From the NCBI GenBank assembly GCA_964247055.1, contig OZ176054.1, positions 7,688,001 through 7,752,000 of the forward strand: 64,000 bases of DNA, read 5' to 3'. Position numbers and translations under genes: made by a program. Origin of the DNA: Paragordius varius. Lineage: Eukaryota > Nematomorpha. The notes beneath the pieces were generated by a model, which was not told where the DNA came from, did no database searches, and saw only the letters and a program-made list of their open reading frames with translations. Below are positions 1 to 12,400 of this stretch, piece by piece (position 1 is the first letter of the stretch; each line of letters opens with the position of its first letter).

Positions 1-402
1 ACATTCTTAAAACACCAAAATTTTATTATTATTATTGATTTTACCTTACAAATAAAATATTTAAAGTTATTATAATTTATTCAGAAGAGAGAGAGTTCAT
101 TTACCATAGTTTTCCTATGTATTTAGTAATGCATAAGATCGCAAATTTTATGTTCCTTGTAAGAAAAACAGAATTCTTGGCATTTGAAATTTATTTATTT
201 ATAATATAAATGGTTATATTTAGAATTTACAATTAACTATTAATTTTTGATCAAATTTATCTAAAGTATAGCAGTCAGAAATAAAAATAAAACTCTAATT
301 GTAAAGCCTTTTTGAAATATAATTAACCACAGTCTTACACATAATCCTTAAATCTTTCGAGAGGTGTTATATAATAATTAGGCAATTTCCCTAATTTTAT
401 AG

Positions 403-3400
403 GTTTTTTCACCGATGGAAGATGTGACAGATATCACGGAGTTGCGAAATATATTTCAACAAATCGTGCAAGATGTATATTCCAAAAATTATGGGTTTCG
501 TTTAACGGAAACGGATGCCAATAAAATCAAGACACTAATAGGTAATATTTGACAAGACAAGACTAAAATTAATGTTAAACATTAAGGTGCTAGTTGATAA
601 AAATCAAACCTAAATCTTATAAAATATTTTCTTTAAGCATTTATATGTGATATAGGGAGGAATTAAAAGGTAAATATTCTAACTTCAAAATCTAATTAGA
701 TGGTGTTTTAACCTATAAAATGTTAGATGATGATGGCATATTACTAAAATAATTTAATGCCTAGCAATTTTTTTTACCGTATGCATTTATACACATATAA
801 TATTAAATTTAATTAAAACTCTATTCAATACTCAGATTTTAAATAATTTGATGTAAATTATGAAAGAACACGAATTTAAAAAATATTTGTTGAATTTCAT
901 AAATTATAAAAGTTAATTTTAATAGGTTTATCAACTTTGTTTCCCAAGTTTTGCAAATTTATTATTGATAAAAAAAATAGTATTTTTCAATTTAAAATTT
1001 ATAAAACAAACTTTTACAAGTGTAGGATGTGGTTTGTTTTTAATGGTTATAATAAATATTAATTATAATTGTTATGTATATTTTATGTATTATATTATTT
1101 TGTGCTCTCAAAACACTAAAAGGTGAAATATCACGTATTCAGTCTCACTAACATCGTCTTTTTAAAAAAGAAAATGTATATATATAAACATTTTTTTTGA
1201 CATAAATTAACGCGACACATTAATTTTTTTTATTAAAAATATAGATAAATAGATATTTATAATACCATATATATTGCGCAGTCCTACGCCCATCGCAAAA
1301 ATTAAGGAGATATCATCAAATATATATATAATCATTTTTGAGCGAAAACATTTTCCCTTCACACATTTAAATTTGAACATTAAATTGAACACTTATCAAT
1401 ATTAAAAATCTATCATCAACTTATACACTATATCGGTGAAAAAGTGTTTTTACAATTCCCATACAAACCCAGTTAATTCCAAATGAATGAATTTCATAGT
1501 TATTAGCTAACAACAGAATTGCTTATTCATTTTTTGTTATTCGATAGAAAACAATGATATCAATATCGGCCAAATTGATAGTCTTAAACCATGCCAGCTA
1601 AAGGCTGTAATCAATGAAGCTAAAACATTCCCGTTCTATTTTACGCGATTTTTCCCCGTATCTGTAAGTCTTTTTGTTGTTTACTTATTCATTTGTGTAT
1701 AATTTTTTATACCGTTAAAAGGTTTTTTTGGGATTTTTAGGCAACTTTACTTAATCAATTGGGAAATTTTGAGACCGAGGACCCGTTGTAAATACTAAGT
1801 TTAAAATGCTGACATTTTAAGAATAAGTTTTTCATTCGACTCTGTTAGGATTTAACCATGTGGTTAGAATTATTTTTATACGAGGCCCTCTTTTCATCAA
1901 TTTTTTATAGGGTCCCCGAAAAGTTTAGGTTGTATGCAATTAGCACGTGAGTAAAAATATTATTTTTTCACGACTTCCTCTAAATTATTTCCACGCTATC
2001 AAGTTAGGTTATATTTTTGGGCTAGGAAGCATAAATATACCAGGATAATTGGCTTTTTTGCCCTTTAAACTATAGCGTACCCGATATGATCACAATTCTA
2101 TAAAATAAATTTTTTTAAGGAAAATAGGATTGACATTATAATTATACTTGTATTCACAAGTCATTACCGGTATAACTAAGAGAAGAGGTTAGCGATAAAT
2201 CGATTGGACCCCATTTGGTTCATCTGACAATAAACTACAAAAATAACATAATTGTCCTTCAAAAGATAGTGTCAATTTTTTTGCTTGAAAAACAACATTT
2301 GCGGCTCGCATTATTTTCCTTAATTGATCAGAAGAAAAAGGGTTGAAAGGTTGTGCATTTGACTGCTTTTTCGAAAAAGCCCGGTCCGACTCAGTCAGAC
2401 ATGGTTTTGACCACGGTCATAACCACTTTTTATTTAGGTAAATATCACGCGATATTGGATTGGGAAAATAATGTTCAAACGACTTGAGTTTAACTAATAA
2501 TGTCATGTTTTTCCTTAAATACGTATTATACATTTTTTTGTTATTTGTTATTTACAAATATTCTCAATCAAATTTAATCAAAAATTTTGTTTTCAAATGT
2601 TTGTGGCCTGAATCTTCAAATACTTAGCTTTTAATACTGGATATTTCAAGTAAAATTTTACCTAGTTTTACACTTTCTTTCATCTTTGAAATATCCAATT
2701 ATAAATGTTAACTCATTTTATTATTTCACAATTACATATTATGGAATAAAAGCATATTTTTCAAAGTGCTTAATTGTATGTTTTTCGAAATAACTGGATT
2801 GCTTAAATGCCATTGTTATAAGGATGCATGTTTAACAATTTTATATTGTTAAATATTCAAAAATTATATTAAAAAACAATAAAATCTACTATCTCTCTTC
2901 CAAAAAATTGTGCAAGTATTTAACAGCTGTTTTTTAAATGGCCATGGTCAAAAAATAAATAGTCACTGACCAAGTCATGACTTGGTCAGCACAACCCTAA
3001 TTGAAAGTCATCGTTTGCTGGTAGAGTTATATGCTGAAATGCTTTATCAAAATATGAAGCGTGTTTTTCTAAAATTTTAAAATTGGGATTTTAATGTGAA
3101 AGAGATTGGGCGATCTGTTAGACTACACAACTGTGAAATCGATAAAGTGCAAGAGTTGTTGGATGATGACTGAATTTAAACGGCAATTGGCACGAGCATT
3201 ACATGAATCACAAAAAAATCAGTTGAAGAAAACGAGCAATAGGTAGACCATAAATTCGGTTAATAGGTCCCACACAATTTGAATGAACGTTTAATCGAAT
3301 ATCGCAAAGTTACTTTTCCTGCTTCTACGTCAAGGAGAGTCATTGCACGAATTGTGACAGGTGAAGAGAAGTAGCCTAGTCGCGGCATTCACCTATCCAA

Positions 3401-6400
3401 GCAGGCCCATAGGGCAGAGCCCATGCTATGTGTCTGAGTCGTATTGTGTGTTATGAACCTTTGAAACCTGGTGTACCGAGAAAACTCGAAGCCATCTCAA
3501 CAAATTGTTAATTTATACCACGGATTCATTGATAGACAACCGAAAGGGGCCAGAAGACATGAAAAGTGAATTTGTTATTAATCCGTGAGGAAAAACACCT
3601 TATCGCCTTGATGGGACCTTCTGAATCAGGCGTCTTCTGAGCTAGCGCCATCTGATTAATTAAATTCAAATCAATGGGGTACACCCTAGAAGATCTGCAC
3701 TTTAATTTGGAAAGAGTTTAAAATTGGCTTGACGAATCGTATGCGGCAAAAGACAATCATTTTTTCCTGCATGGCAGCATTCATATACATGAGAGATGAG
3801 CGAAATGAGTAGGAGCCGATGGATATGATTTTTTAAACAAATCACATTCTTTCATATTTACATGTTTTTTTTTATCATAAAACCGGTTAAGACATGTGAT
3901 TACACCTGGTTTATGTGACTTTTATATACATTATTCAAATCCTTTTCAATTTAATCTGTACTATATACAACTTTTGCTTAATTAAAAAATATAATTATTT
4001 TTGTGTAAGATTATATTTTTTAATATTATAAATTATTTCAGAATTTAAATAATTTTAATAAGACTGATTATTGGTTATTATTTACAGTAAAAATGAAATT
4101 CTATTAAAACGTAAAAATTAAAAGATATATTTTTTAATGGACCATTTTTAATTTGTTTTTCCCACATAAACTTTATAACACTTGGATCCAAATCTGGATA
4201 ACTACTGACCCCAGACCATATATAAATTGATATTACAGTTCCAATTTAAATTTATGCTTTTATTCTAATAAAAATCATATAAATAAACCAAAATATCTAA
4301 ATAAAATTTAGTCTTGTAAAAAAACTCGATATCAAATTAGATAAACGCCATTTTTATTTTACAACATTTTTGCAAAATATAGTTTTTTTATAACGCTAAA
4401 ATTATTGTTATCTTTTTTAGAATCACGTCTAACAAATACCAGAAATGGTTTATTTTTATTTTCATATTTAGCTAATTCACACATGTCACGTGGCTAATTT
4501 TTTACCATCAAGTTTATCCAAAAAATAAGTAAAATTTATGAATGTCTTTTTTAGTATTTCGGTCAATTAATGTTATATAAGTGCAAACATTTGCAATGGT
4601 TTCAATTTATTCCATCTTTTTTCATTGATTTTATATAGGCTTGGGGTCAATATTTACCTCAATTTGAATTATCTAGTACTAAAAAGAATGTGTTTTATCC
4701 AAGGGAAAATTATATAATTGTACTAACAATTTTATCCTATTTTGCAACCCAAACGATAAGTTATATTTAAAAAATGGTTGTCTGTTTTTTTAAAAAAATT
4801 GCCTTCTAATTTTTACGTTTTGTCTTAAAATTCAAGTTTTACTATTGTTTTTATATTTCATTTTGGTAAATATCGTGAAAATTTTTTTATGGGTGAATTA
4901 AAAAACAAATAGGTGGATTATTTTTTAAAAAAAAATTATGTTAATAGTGTGAAAATTTTGATGGCACAAATCATTTACTGGCAATCAGTCATTCTGGAAT
5001 AAAAATAGTAGAACGCTTTTCCGATTCTTCCACTAACGATGCAAATGACTGTTTGTCAATTCTTGAAACATTCAAGTTTAATCTTTTTATAAATGTGTGA
5101 CAAATAAATTTTGAAAAACTCAATATGTTTTTTTACCTTTTTAACAGATATAGTGATATCGAAGATATCCGAATCACCACCGTTAATACAATCAACATTT
5201 TGCTATTCAATGAAATTACATTGATATTTCACACACAATGGGTATAATATTACTTTTTTTAACGCGTTAGATTTAAATGTTAAAGTTTACTAGTTGTATA
5301 AAAAACCTAGGTTTATGACATTCAAGATTTGATAGAAACATTCCTGAAAGAAAGTCGACTGTCTGAATTATCCCATACAAAAGTTGAAAAGACTTATTAT
5401 AGTGACAATAAAACGAAGTCCTCTATAGACACTAGCATTAATTCACAAAACAATAACAACAATGAAATTAATAGTGCTCAAAACTCTATAAACTCCAAAA
5501 ATCTATCAGATCAAGGTTTAGAAACCAATAACTTTAAATTTGCCCAGCCCTACCCTGCAAAAGTTATCAAAAATAAGATCAATTTTTTCGATCGATTAAG
5601 ACTTGGACCGAATAGCCAAAATTTAAATGATGCCAATAGTACTTTAAATGCCGTAAAGGCGAAGCATGTGACCATCGATAATTCTGACACTTGTAGCCGA
5701 ACCTCGAATAAAAGTTCATAAATAATTATTGTTGTAAATTAAAAATATTTTTTTATGTATTTTTAAAAAAATAATTTTCCACGAAATAATTTTGTAAATT
5801 ATTTAAATACACCCAATTAATACATCCTTATTCTGTATACATAATTATAAATTGAAAACTTGAATATGGCACTTATTTACAAAAATAATTATATTTACAG
5901 TAAAAATTAAAATTATACGGACAAAACGTAAAAATATAAAGACAGATATTTTTTTCAAGACAACCATACTTTTTTAAACCTCAATTTATCCTATAAAATC
6001 ATTTAATTACAATTTTAAATTACATAATTAATAATGTTACCAATATACATCTCTAGTATGGTTGTCTTTTAGAAAAGAACATTTGTCTTTATATTTTAAC
6101 ATTTTGTCCGTATAATTCCAATTTTTATACTGTACTATTTTTTTATAGGTAGTGCATCCAAGTTTTCTTTGCTTTTACATCGTAACACCACAAGGATCAG
6201 GAGAGATTCGCTATTAAACCAAAATAATTTAATAAGCGATCCCTTATTCAATCATTTGCAAACGAACACACCCAAATTAAGTCCTAAATCAAAAACTAAT
6301 TCCATGAAGAGCCTGATTAACATTGGCTCAAATGCCCTCAAACAATATCAACAAAAGTTTGAGCATCGAAAGGATAAAACACCACTGCAAGTCTACGATA

Positions 6401-9400
6401 AAAATAATGTGGGATCATATTCTAAAAGGTATAATATATAATTTTTATTAATGTTTTCATAAAAAAAGATTGATGCAAATGTAAAAATATTGGTTTTTCG
6501 ACAGAGCATGAATTACTAACTTAAATAAAAATATAGTTTATAATTAAAACTAATATAAACAATTTAACATTAATCTAAATATACCCCAAATATTGTCATA
6601 TAATAAAAAATCATATATTATCTAGTGTAAAGTTTAAAAGTATTATAAAAAAAACCTTTATAATAATTAACTAGTTATAAAGCGGACAATACATAAATTA
6701 ATTTTTATTGAATGTTAAAAACAAATTGGTCGAAATTAAAAAATCAAATTGAATCTAATAATTTTATTATTTTTAAACACAAACTTGAATTAATATTTAT
6801 TGACTATAGTTAATCATCATACTACCTTAATTTTTCATTGAATCATTAAATTTAATTATTTATTAGCTTGATTTTAATTAAAAATACCGCAAAGGTGGAA
6901 AAAAAAATTAAAAACATCAGCGGTTTCCTATTTAGTCTCAAATCACATAGATTATTATTTGGTTGTGATTAATTACATTTTAAAGGAGATGATTTATTCA
7001 TATTTTATAATATTTTTAATTTTTAGTACAATACTAAATTATTAAATAGTTTACAGTATTCTAATGGAAAAAATCCAGCCAGCAGTGGAAAATCGACACA
7101 TTTTGCACCCGATGACATGATTTTTTATAACAGTAACAATAATAATAATTATAAGTCTCGAGATTTGACAGATTTTAGTCAAGGTTTAACACCAAATAAA
7201 GCATTGAAAAAAAGAATTTTAAATGATAAAAATGATATAATGACAAGATCGTATCCGGCTCATGAGAGCGTTTCCCCTCTAAAATCAATCACAAAAATCA
7301 GAGATAACATCATTAAAAACGGTCGCTTAAAGTCACCAAATGGGGAAAAACAATCAACTACTCACCAAATATTCTCCAACCTATTGAATCCATTTACACA
7401 ACAAGTAAAACAATAAAATAGTTTTTTAAAAACTCATATATACATATACTACAGTAACCCAAAAAATGAGTAGTATAATTAAAACATGTTCAATGAAATA
7501 TATAGTGGGAAAAATACTCGAGGTTTATGGAAGAAACCAGCTATAAATGATTACAGCACGCATATTTATACTGGCCTATTTACATTATCGTTGGTCAATT
7601 AATAATACAGTAGCTTGTCTTATAAAACAAATTTTGTCCAATTAAATACATCAATTAATATTTTATGATAGGAAAACATTGTTTAATTTCAACATTTTGT
7701 TGTTTTTACCCAAACACTACTGTGTTGCCAATTGGCCAACAATAATGTGAATAGGTCGCATAAATGTGCATACTTACTATAATATAATTATATTAATAAA
7801 TTATGCCAAATAAGTATACCATGTATACCCTTTTTTGTATGCCTTTTTTGCTAAAATAATTAAATAAATATACCATTTACAGTTCAAATTCACCCTTGAA
7901 TAATTCAAATTCACCCTAAAATAAATTAGTGTTTTTTATTACCATTATTTTATAATATTTTTAAAATATGGAATACTGTTTAAAATTAATATAATGCTGA
8001 AAAAATACTAAACTATGGTGTAATATAATATTAATGATGAGTTTAATTATCCCGAAAACACATAATTAATTTTTAGGATGAATTTGAATTGTTCAAGGGT
8101 GAATTGTTCAAGTAAATGGTATACTATTAATTATTTAATAAACATGCATTTTTTGTCTTTATACTTTTATATTTTTAGTTAAGCAAAAGTTCAACCAAAT
8201 TACATGAGCCTACGAATGTGGTTGAAAGTCACGGACGAACAAATAAAAGGTACATTGATGATCGAAGGCGATATTCCGAATCCCGTAGCACGTATCACAA
8301 AATAGATCCTTTGCTCAACCATTCCATTAACGGTGATGAAAAATTTTTAACAACATCAATCGGGTTGGTACCAAATCACAAATATCAAAAATTTTCTTCG
8401 TCCACAACCAACATAAATGACATAAAAATGTCCAAAACTGAAAAACGTAAACCCGGTGAAACACCACACAACAACAATTATGATAAAAAGAGCTGCTATC
8501 TTCCATTTCCAAGGCCCCCTATTGAATCCCGAACCCAAATTAACCATTATAATGGAAAAAATTCTTCTGATAAATATAATAATAATAATAATAATCATCA
8601 CTTAACCAGAGTAAGATATTCTCAAAGTCCATATAAAAAATATAATGGATCTAATAACCGCACAAATTTACGGGAAGATTATACGCATGAAAAGTATTTA
8701 TAAATATGTATATATGTATTTCGGTAATTAATTGAACTAAAGGGATTCATTTATCCATTTTGAATGATTTTTTAACCCAAACGTATGATTGATTGATAGT
8801 TAATTGGCATGCTACTTTTCTAAAATTTGTATAATAATATTAAATATTAACAATGAAACAAAAACGCATGGTTTACATGATTTTTGATTTGCAGTCAGTT
8901 TTAATAAATCAGATTTGTTTCACATAATATACAGTTATGTATCCTTTATTATATCAAAATTTATTTTTTTTTCGTTAAATGGGTATAAATATTTGGTAAA
9001 GAATGGAAAAAACAAGAGCTCTATGGTAATTCTTATACTTTTTTAATGAATATGATATTGTTAATATCATAGAGTTCTTGTTTTTTCCATTCTTTACCAA
9101 ATATTTATACCCATTTAATGAAAAAAAAATTTTTTTGATAAAATAAAGGGTACATATGACTGTAAGAAGAATGATAATAGTTTCGTTACCGCTTTATATA
9201 TACAAATTTATGTAATTAATCCTTTATTTGAATAGTTTTTACCTTATTTTCTATTAAATTATTCTATAAACATTCTATAAACTCTAATTTTCAACTTGAT
9301 CATTTTCTACCTTAGTCATAGCGAAACGTGATAACATTTTTTATTGATTGCAATTTGGATAGTAAGATAATTTTTTAACAACACTCCATAGATTAATGTT

Positions 9401-12400
9401 GAATGGTCATTCATGTTATAACGTTGGAGCCACGGTACAAGACGAACACGATGAACGTACAGAAGATATATATGAACAAAGTTGGAATCGTATCCCTAAT
9501 TATCAGCATGAAATGTACAACAAAGATGTAATGTATACCCAATACAATATCAACAATAATAATAATAATAACATTAATACTGATATGATAAAAAATCATA
9601 GATCACCACCACCAACAATTAATAATGGTTTTTACCAAAATGGTATGTCAATTGGTTCGAAAAACGGTCATACACATTATAATTCAGCTTATGAATCGCC
9701 GTATAAGGGGACTCACTATCACAGACATGACATGATTTACTATGCACTCTGCCATTTTCGATCATGCCTAGATAAGTAAGTATATTCAATAAAATGGAAT
9801 ATGTAATTCTCGGATATTATGAATCTAAATCTATTATTTAATTTCTTAAATAATCATTATTTAAGTAATTTGAATCAAAAGTCGTTTTCGATTTCGGTTA
9901 CAAGTCATTTTCACCTCTGATTCCAAATCCACCTAATTATTTAAAAACGGGTCGGTTTCTTTTTTTGGTCAAATGGTTATGACACAGGGTTGTATTTTTA
10001 AATACTCTATATTTGAATAAAATCTACAAAAACACACCTATATATGCACATATTTTATGCTACTTTTTTGCTGAATATTCTGAAAAAATTCCAATTTACA
10101 TATGATTTTTTTAATTTAAAATAATATTTTATGGAACCGCTTATCTGGTTTAAAAACGATTCCAATAATAAATTAGTTCAATAAAAACGGTTTTCGTCAT
10201 AATACCTCCCATAGTCTCAATAAATTTTTTATGGATTAGTTGAATTAGAGTAAATTTTACAATAAAATATGAAAATGAAATTATTATTTGCATAATTATT
10301 TTCTAGAATCAAATCAGATCCGGAACTTAATGATTTGTATGACCGGTATATGGAGTCTGAGGAAGACGACAGTTTTTCAAACCTGAGAGATTTGCAAAAT
10401 ATGTGTAAAATATTTTTAATCTCCAAATACTCATTAACTTTGCATAAGTTAAATGTAATCATTTTATAAATAAATACATGTGTTTATAGATTTTCAAATT
10501 CATGACGAAAAGGAGCATCTTCGACTAATTACACCATCCAAAGTAATTATGATTTTATCAATTAGTTATACTTAGGGTTGTGCATTTGACTGCTTTTTCA
10601 AAAAAGTCCGGACAGACCCAGTCAGACCATGGTCATGACCACGGTCATGACCGCTTATTACTTAAGTAAATATCATGCGATATTGGATTGTGAAAATAAT
10701 TCGTACGACACTATCGTTTCACTAATAGTATCATGTTTTTTCTTAAAAGTGTATTATACATTTTTTGATATTTAATATTTAAAAATATTTTCAATCAATC
10801 CAAGAATTTTGTTTTCAAATTTTGCCACATGTTTGTGGCCTCCTGAATCTTCAAATACATAGCTTTTAATACTGGATATTTCAAAGTAAATTTTACAAAC
10901 TTTATTTTACACTTTATTTCATTAATGAATAAATATCCAAATATAAGATGTTTCTCATTTTATTGGTTATGGAATAATTGCATGTTTTGCAAAGTGCTTG
11001 ATTGTTTTGTTTTTCGAAGTAACTGGATATGCTTAAATGCTAATGTTATAACGATGCGTGTTTAACAATTTTATATTGTTAAATAAAATTTAAATATTTA
11101 ATTTATATTTAAAAAAATATATTAAAAAACACTAAAATCTTACTATTTCTCTTCCAAAAAAATTACCAGCAATTTTTCAAAAAACAGCTGTTTTAAATGA
11201 CCATGGTCAAAAAATAAATAGTCACTGATCTGGTCATGACCCGGCGGTCAATTGACCGGGTCATAACTTATCCAGCACAACCTTAGTTATGCTTTATTCT
11301 TAAAGGAATAGGTTTTAAATACATTATCTATTTCTGAAGAAATATTATAAATTAATTGTTCTATAAAAGTCCAAAAAACTATTAACCGTTTTTCCAATTT
11401 AATTTATTAAAAAATTGTGTTATCTAAAACAAATCAAAATACCGCGAAAACAATATTTGTGATTACCGAGGAATTGGAAATGAGTATCTACATTAAATTA
11501 CCTCAAGCATATACTATCTATTATATTGTTCGATTTCAGTTAAATAAGGCTAAAAGTTTGTTATAATTTAGTTAGATTGGCCTCAGGACATCAATTATAT
11601 AGATTCATAAAATATTTTACGACATACATTATTTTTTTGCAAGTGCAGAAACCGATTGAAAAACCATTGCATCCCTTTGAACATGTTGAGGAAGGCAAAT
11701 TAGCTTTGGACACTTTTGTAGCAATAATGCGGTACATAATGGATCTCCCTAAATTAAACAGCGAAGATATGGAATTGGTTGAAATGGATTATGTATATAC
11801 GCTTCTAACTGCTTGTCATCGCTACACAGATTTACAGACCGAAGTTTATTGCCAAATCATTAAACAATTGGGTCACTCCACAGAAACCAAAGTGAAATCG
11901 TATGATTTTCTATATCTTTATAAATGTACTTTAAAATATGGTTTGAAAAAATTTAAAATTGCTCGAAATCCGGCAAATTTTAAACGAACGCTAGTTTTTA
12001 TATACATACTAAACTGTTGTGTCTATCGAATGCTATTATACAAGAAGTTAATGAAAAATTTGCCCTGTAGCACCATATATATACCCGCTACTTCGGTCTG
12101 TCAATTTAATTTTTAATTATTATTGAGTTGCTAGTTATTAATGATGTTTATAAATGAGCTAAAAAAATAATTTTTAATTTAAAAGGAAAGTTCACGATTC
12201 TAATGACTTTAATGACTAAATATTTGTAAATATAGAGAACGTTGCGTTAAAGGATGGAAACTTATGCATATTCTCACCTCCTACTTCCTTGCTAGTTCTT
12301 ATCTAAGACCCTTTTTAACGCATTATATCACAACTGTCAGCATTAATCGCCCCAACCCATATTGCGAAATGGCAAAAGAATGTTTGATGAATTACGAGGT

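Larger units (their letters stand above)
1664..4947 (+). other. Large repeat-filled intron of the myosin gene
   Basis: Bounded by GTAAGT at 1664 and TTAATAG before 4948. It contains a hAT-type element (2350-2999), a dead mariner transposase relic (about 3008-3840) and an older TIR element (about 4085-4845) with another repeat nested in it. No additional exon was found in it, and the flanking exons join in phase 0. Confidence 0.7.
403..5355 (+). other. FERM1 F2/F3-lobe exons of the myosin tail
   Basis: Four exons and the start of a fifth carry the end of the first FERM domain. Exon 1548-1663 ends in a FPFYFTRFFPVS block. Exon 4948-5075 has the ISHSGIK core of the F3 (PTB-like) lobe, and exon 5148-5241 the following beta strands (YSDIEDI, LIFHTQW). 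Exon 5311 onward begins with the closing helix (YDIQDLIETFLKES). The block order and the phases at each junction (1, 0, 2, 0) match class XV tails. Intron 2 (1664-4947) is large because it holds a hAT element, a mariner relic and other repeats. Confidence 0.8.
5356..9725 (+). other. Asn/Ser/Lys-rich linker of the myosin tail (no SH3)
   Basis: Parts of exons 5311-5713, 6149-6428, 7050-7404, 8179-8693 and 9392-9775 encode about 610 residues of low complexity, rich in Asn, Ser, Lys, Tyr and His, with runs of Asn coded by AAT/AAC. No ALYDY-like or WW-containing SH3 core is visible in it, although family members carry an SH3 here. Phases fit across all five exons. Likely disordered and fast evolving; single exon borders are less certain than in the folded domains. 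Confidence 0.7.

Noticed and set aside
11577-11648. Open sequence upstream of the MyTH4 exon, and 11900-12116 downstream
   Set aside because: Phase and conservation put the exon at 11649-11899; the flanks are intron read-through.
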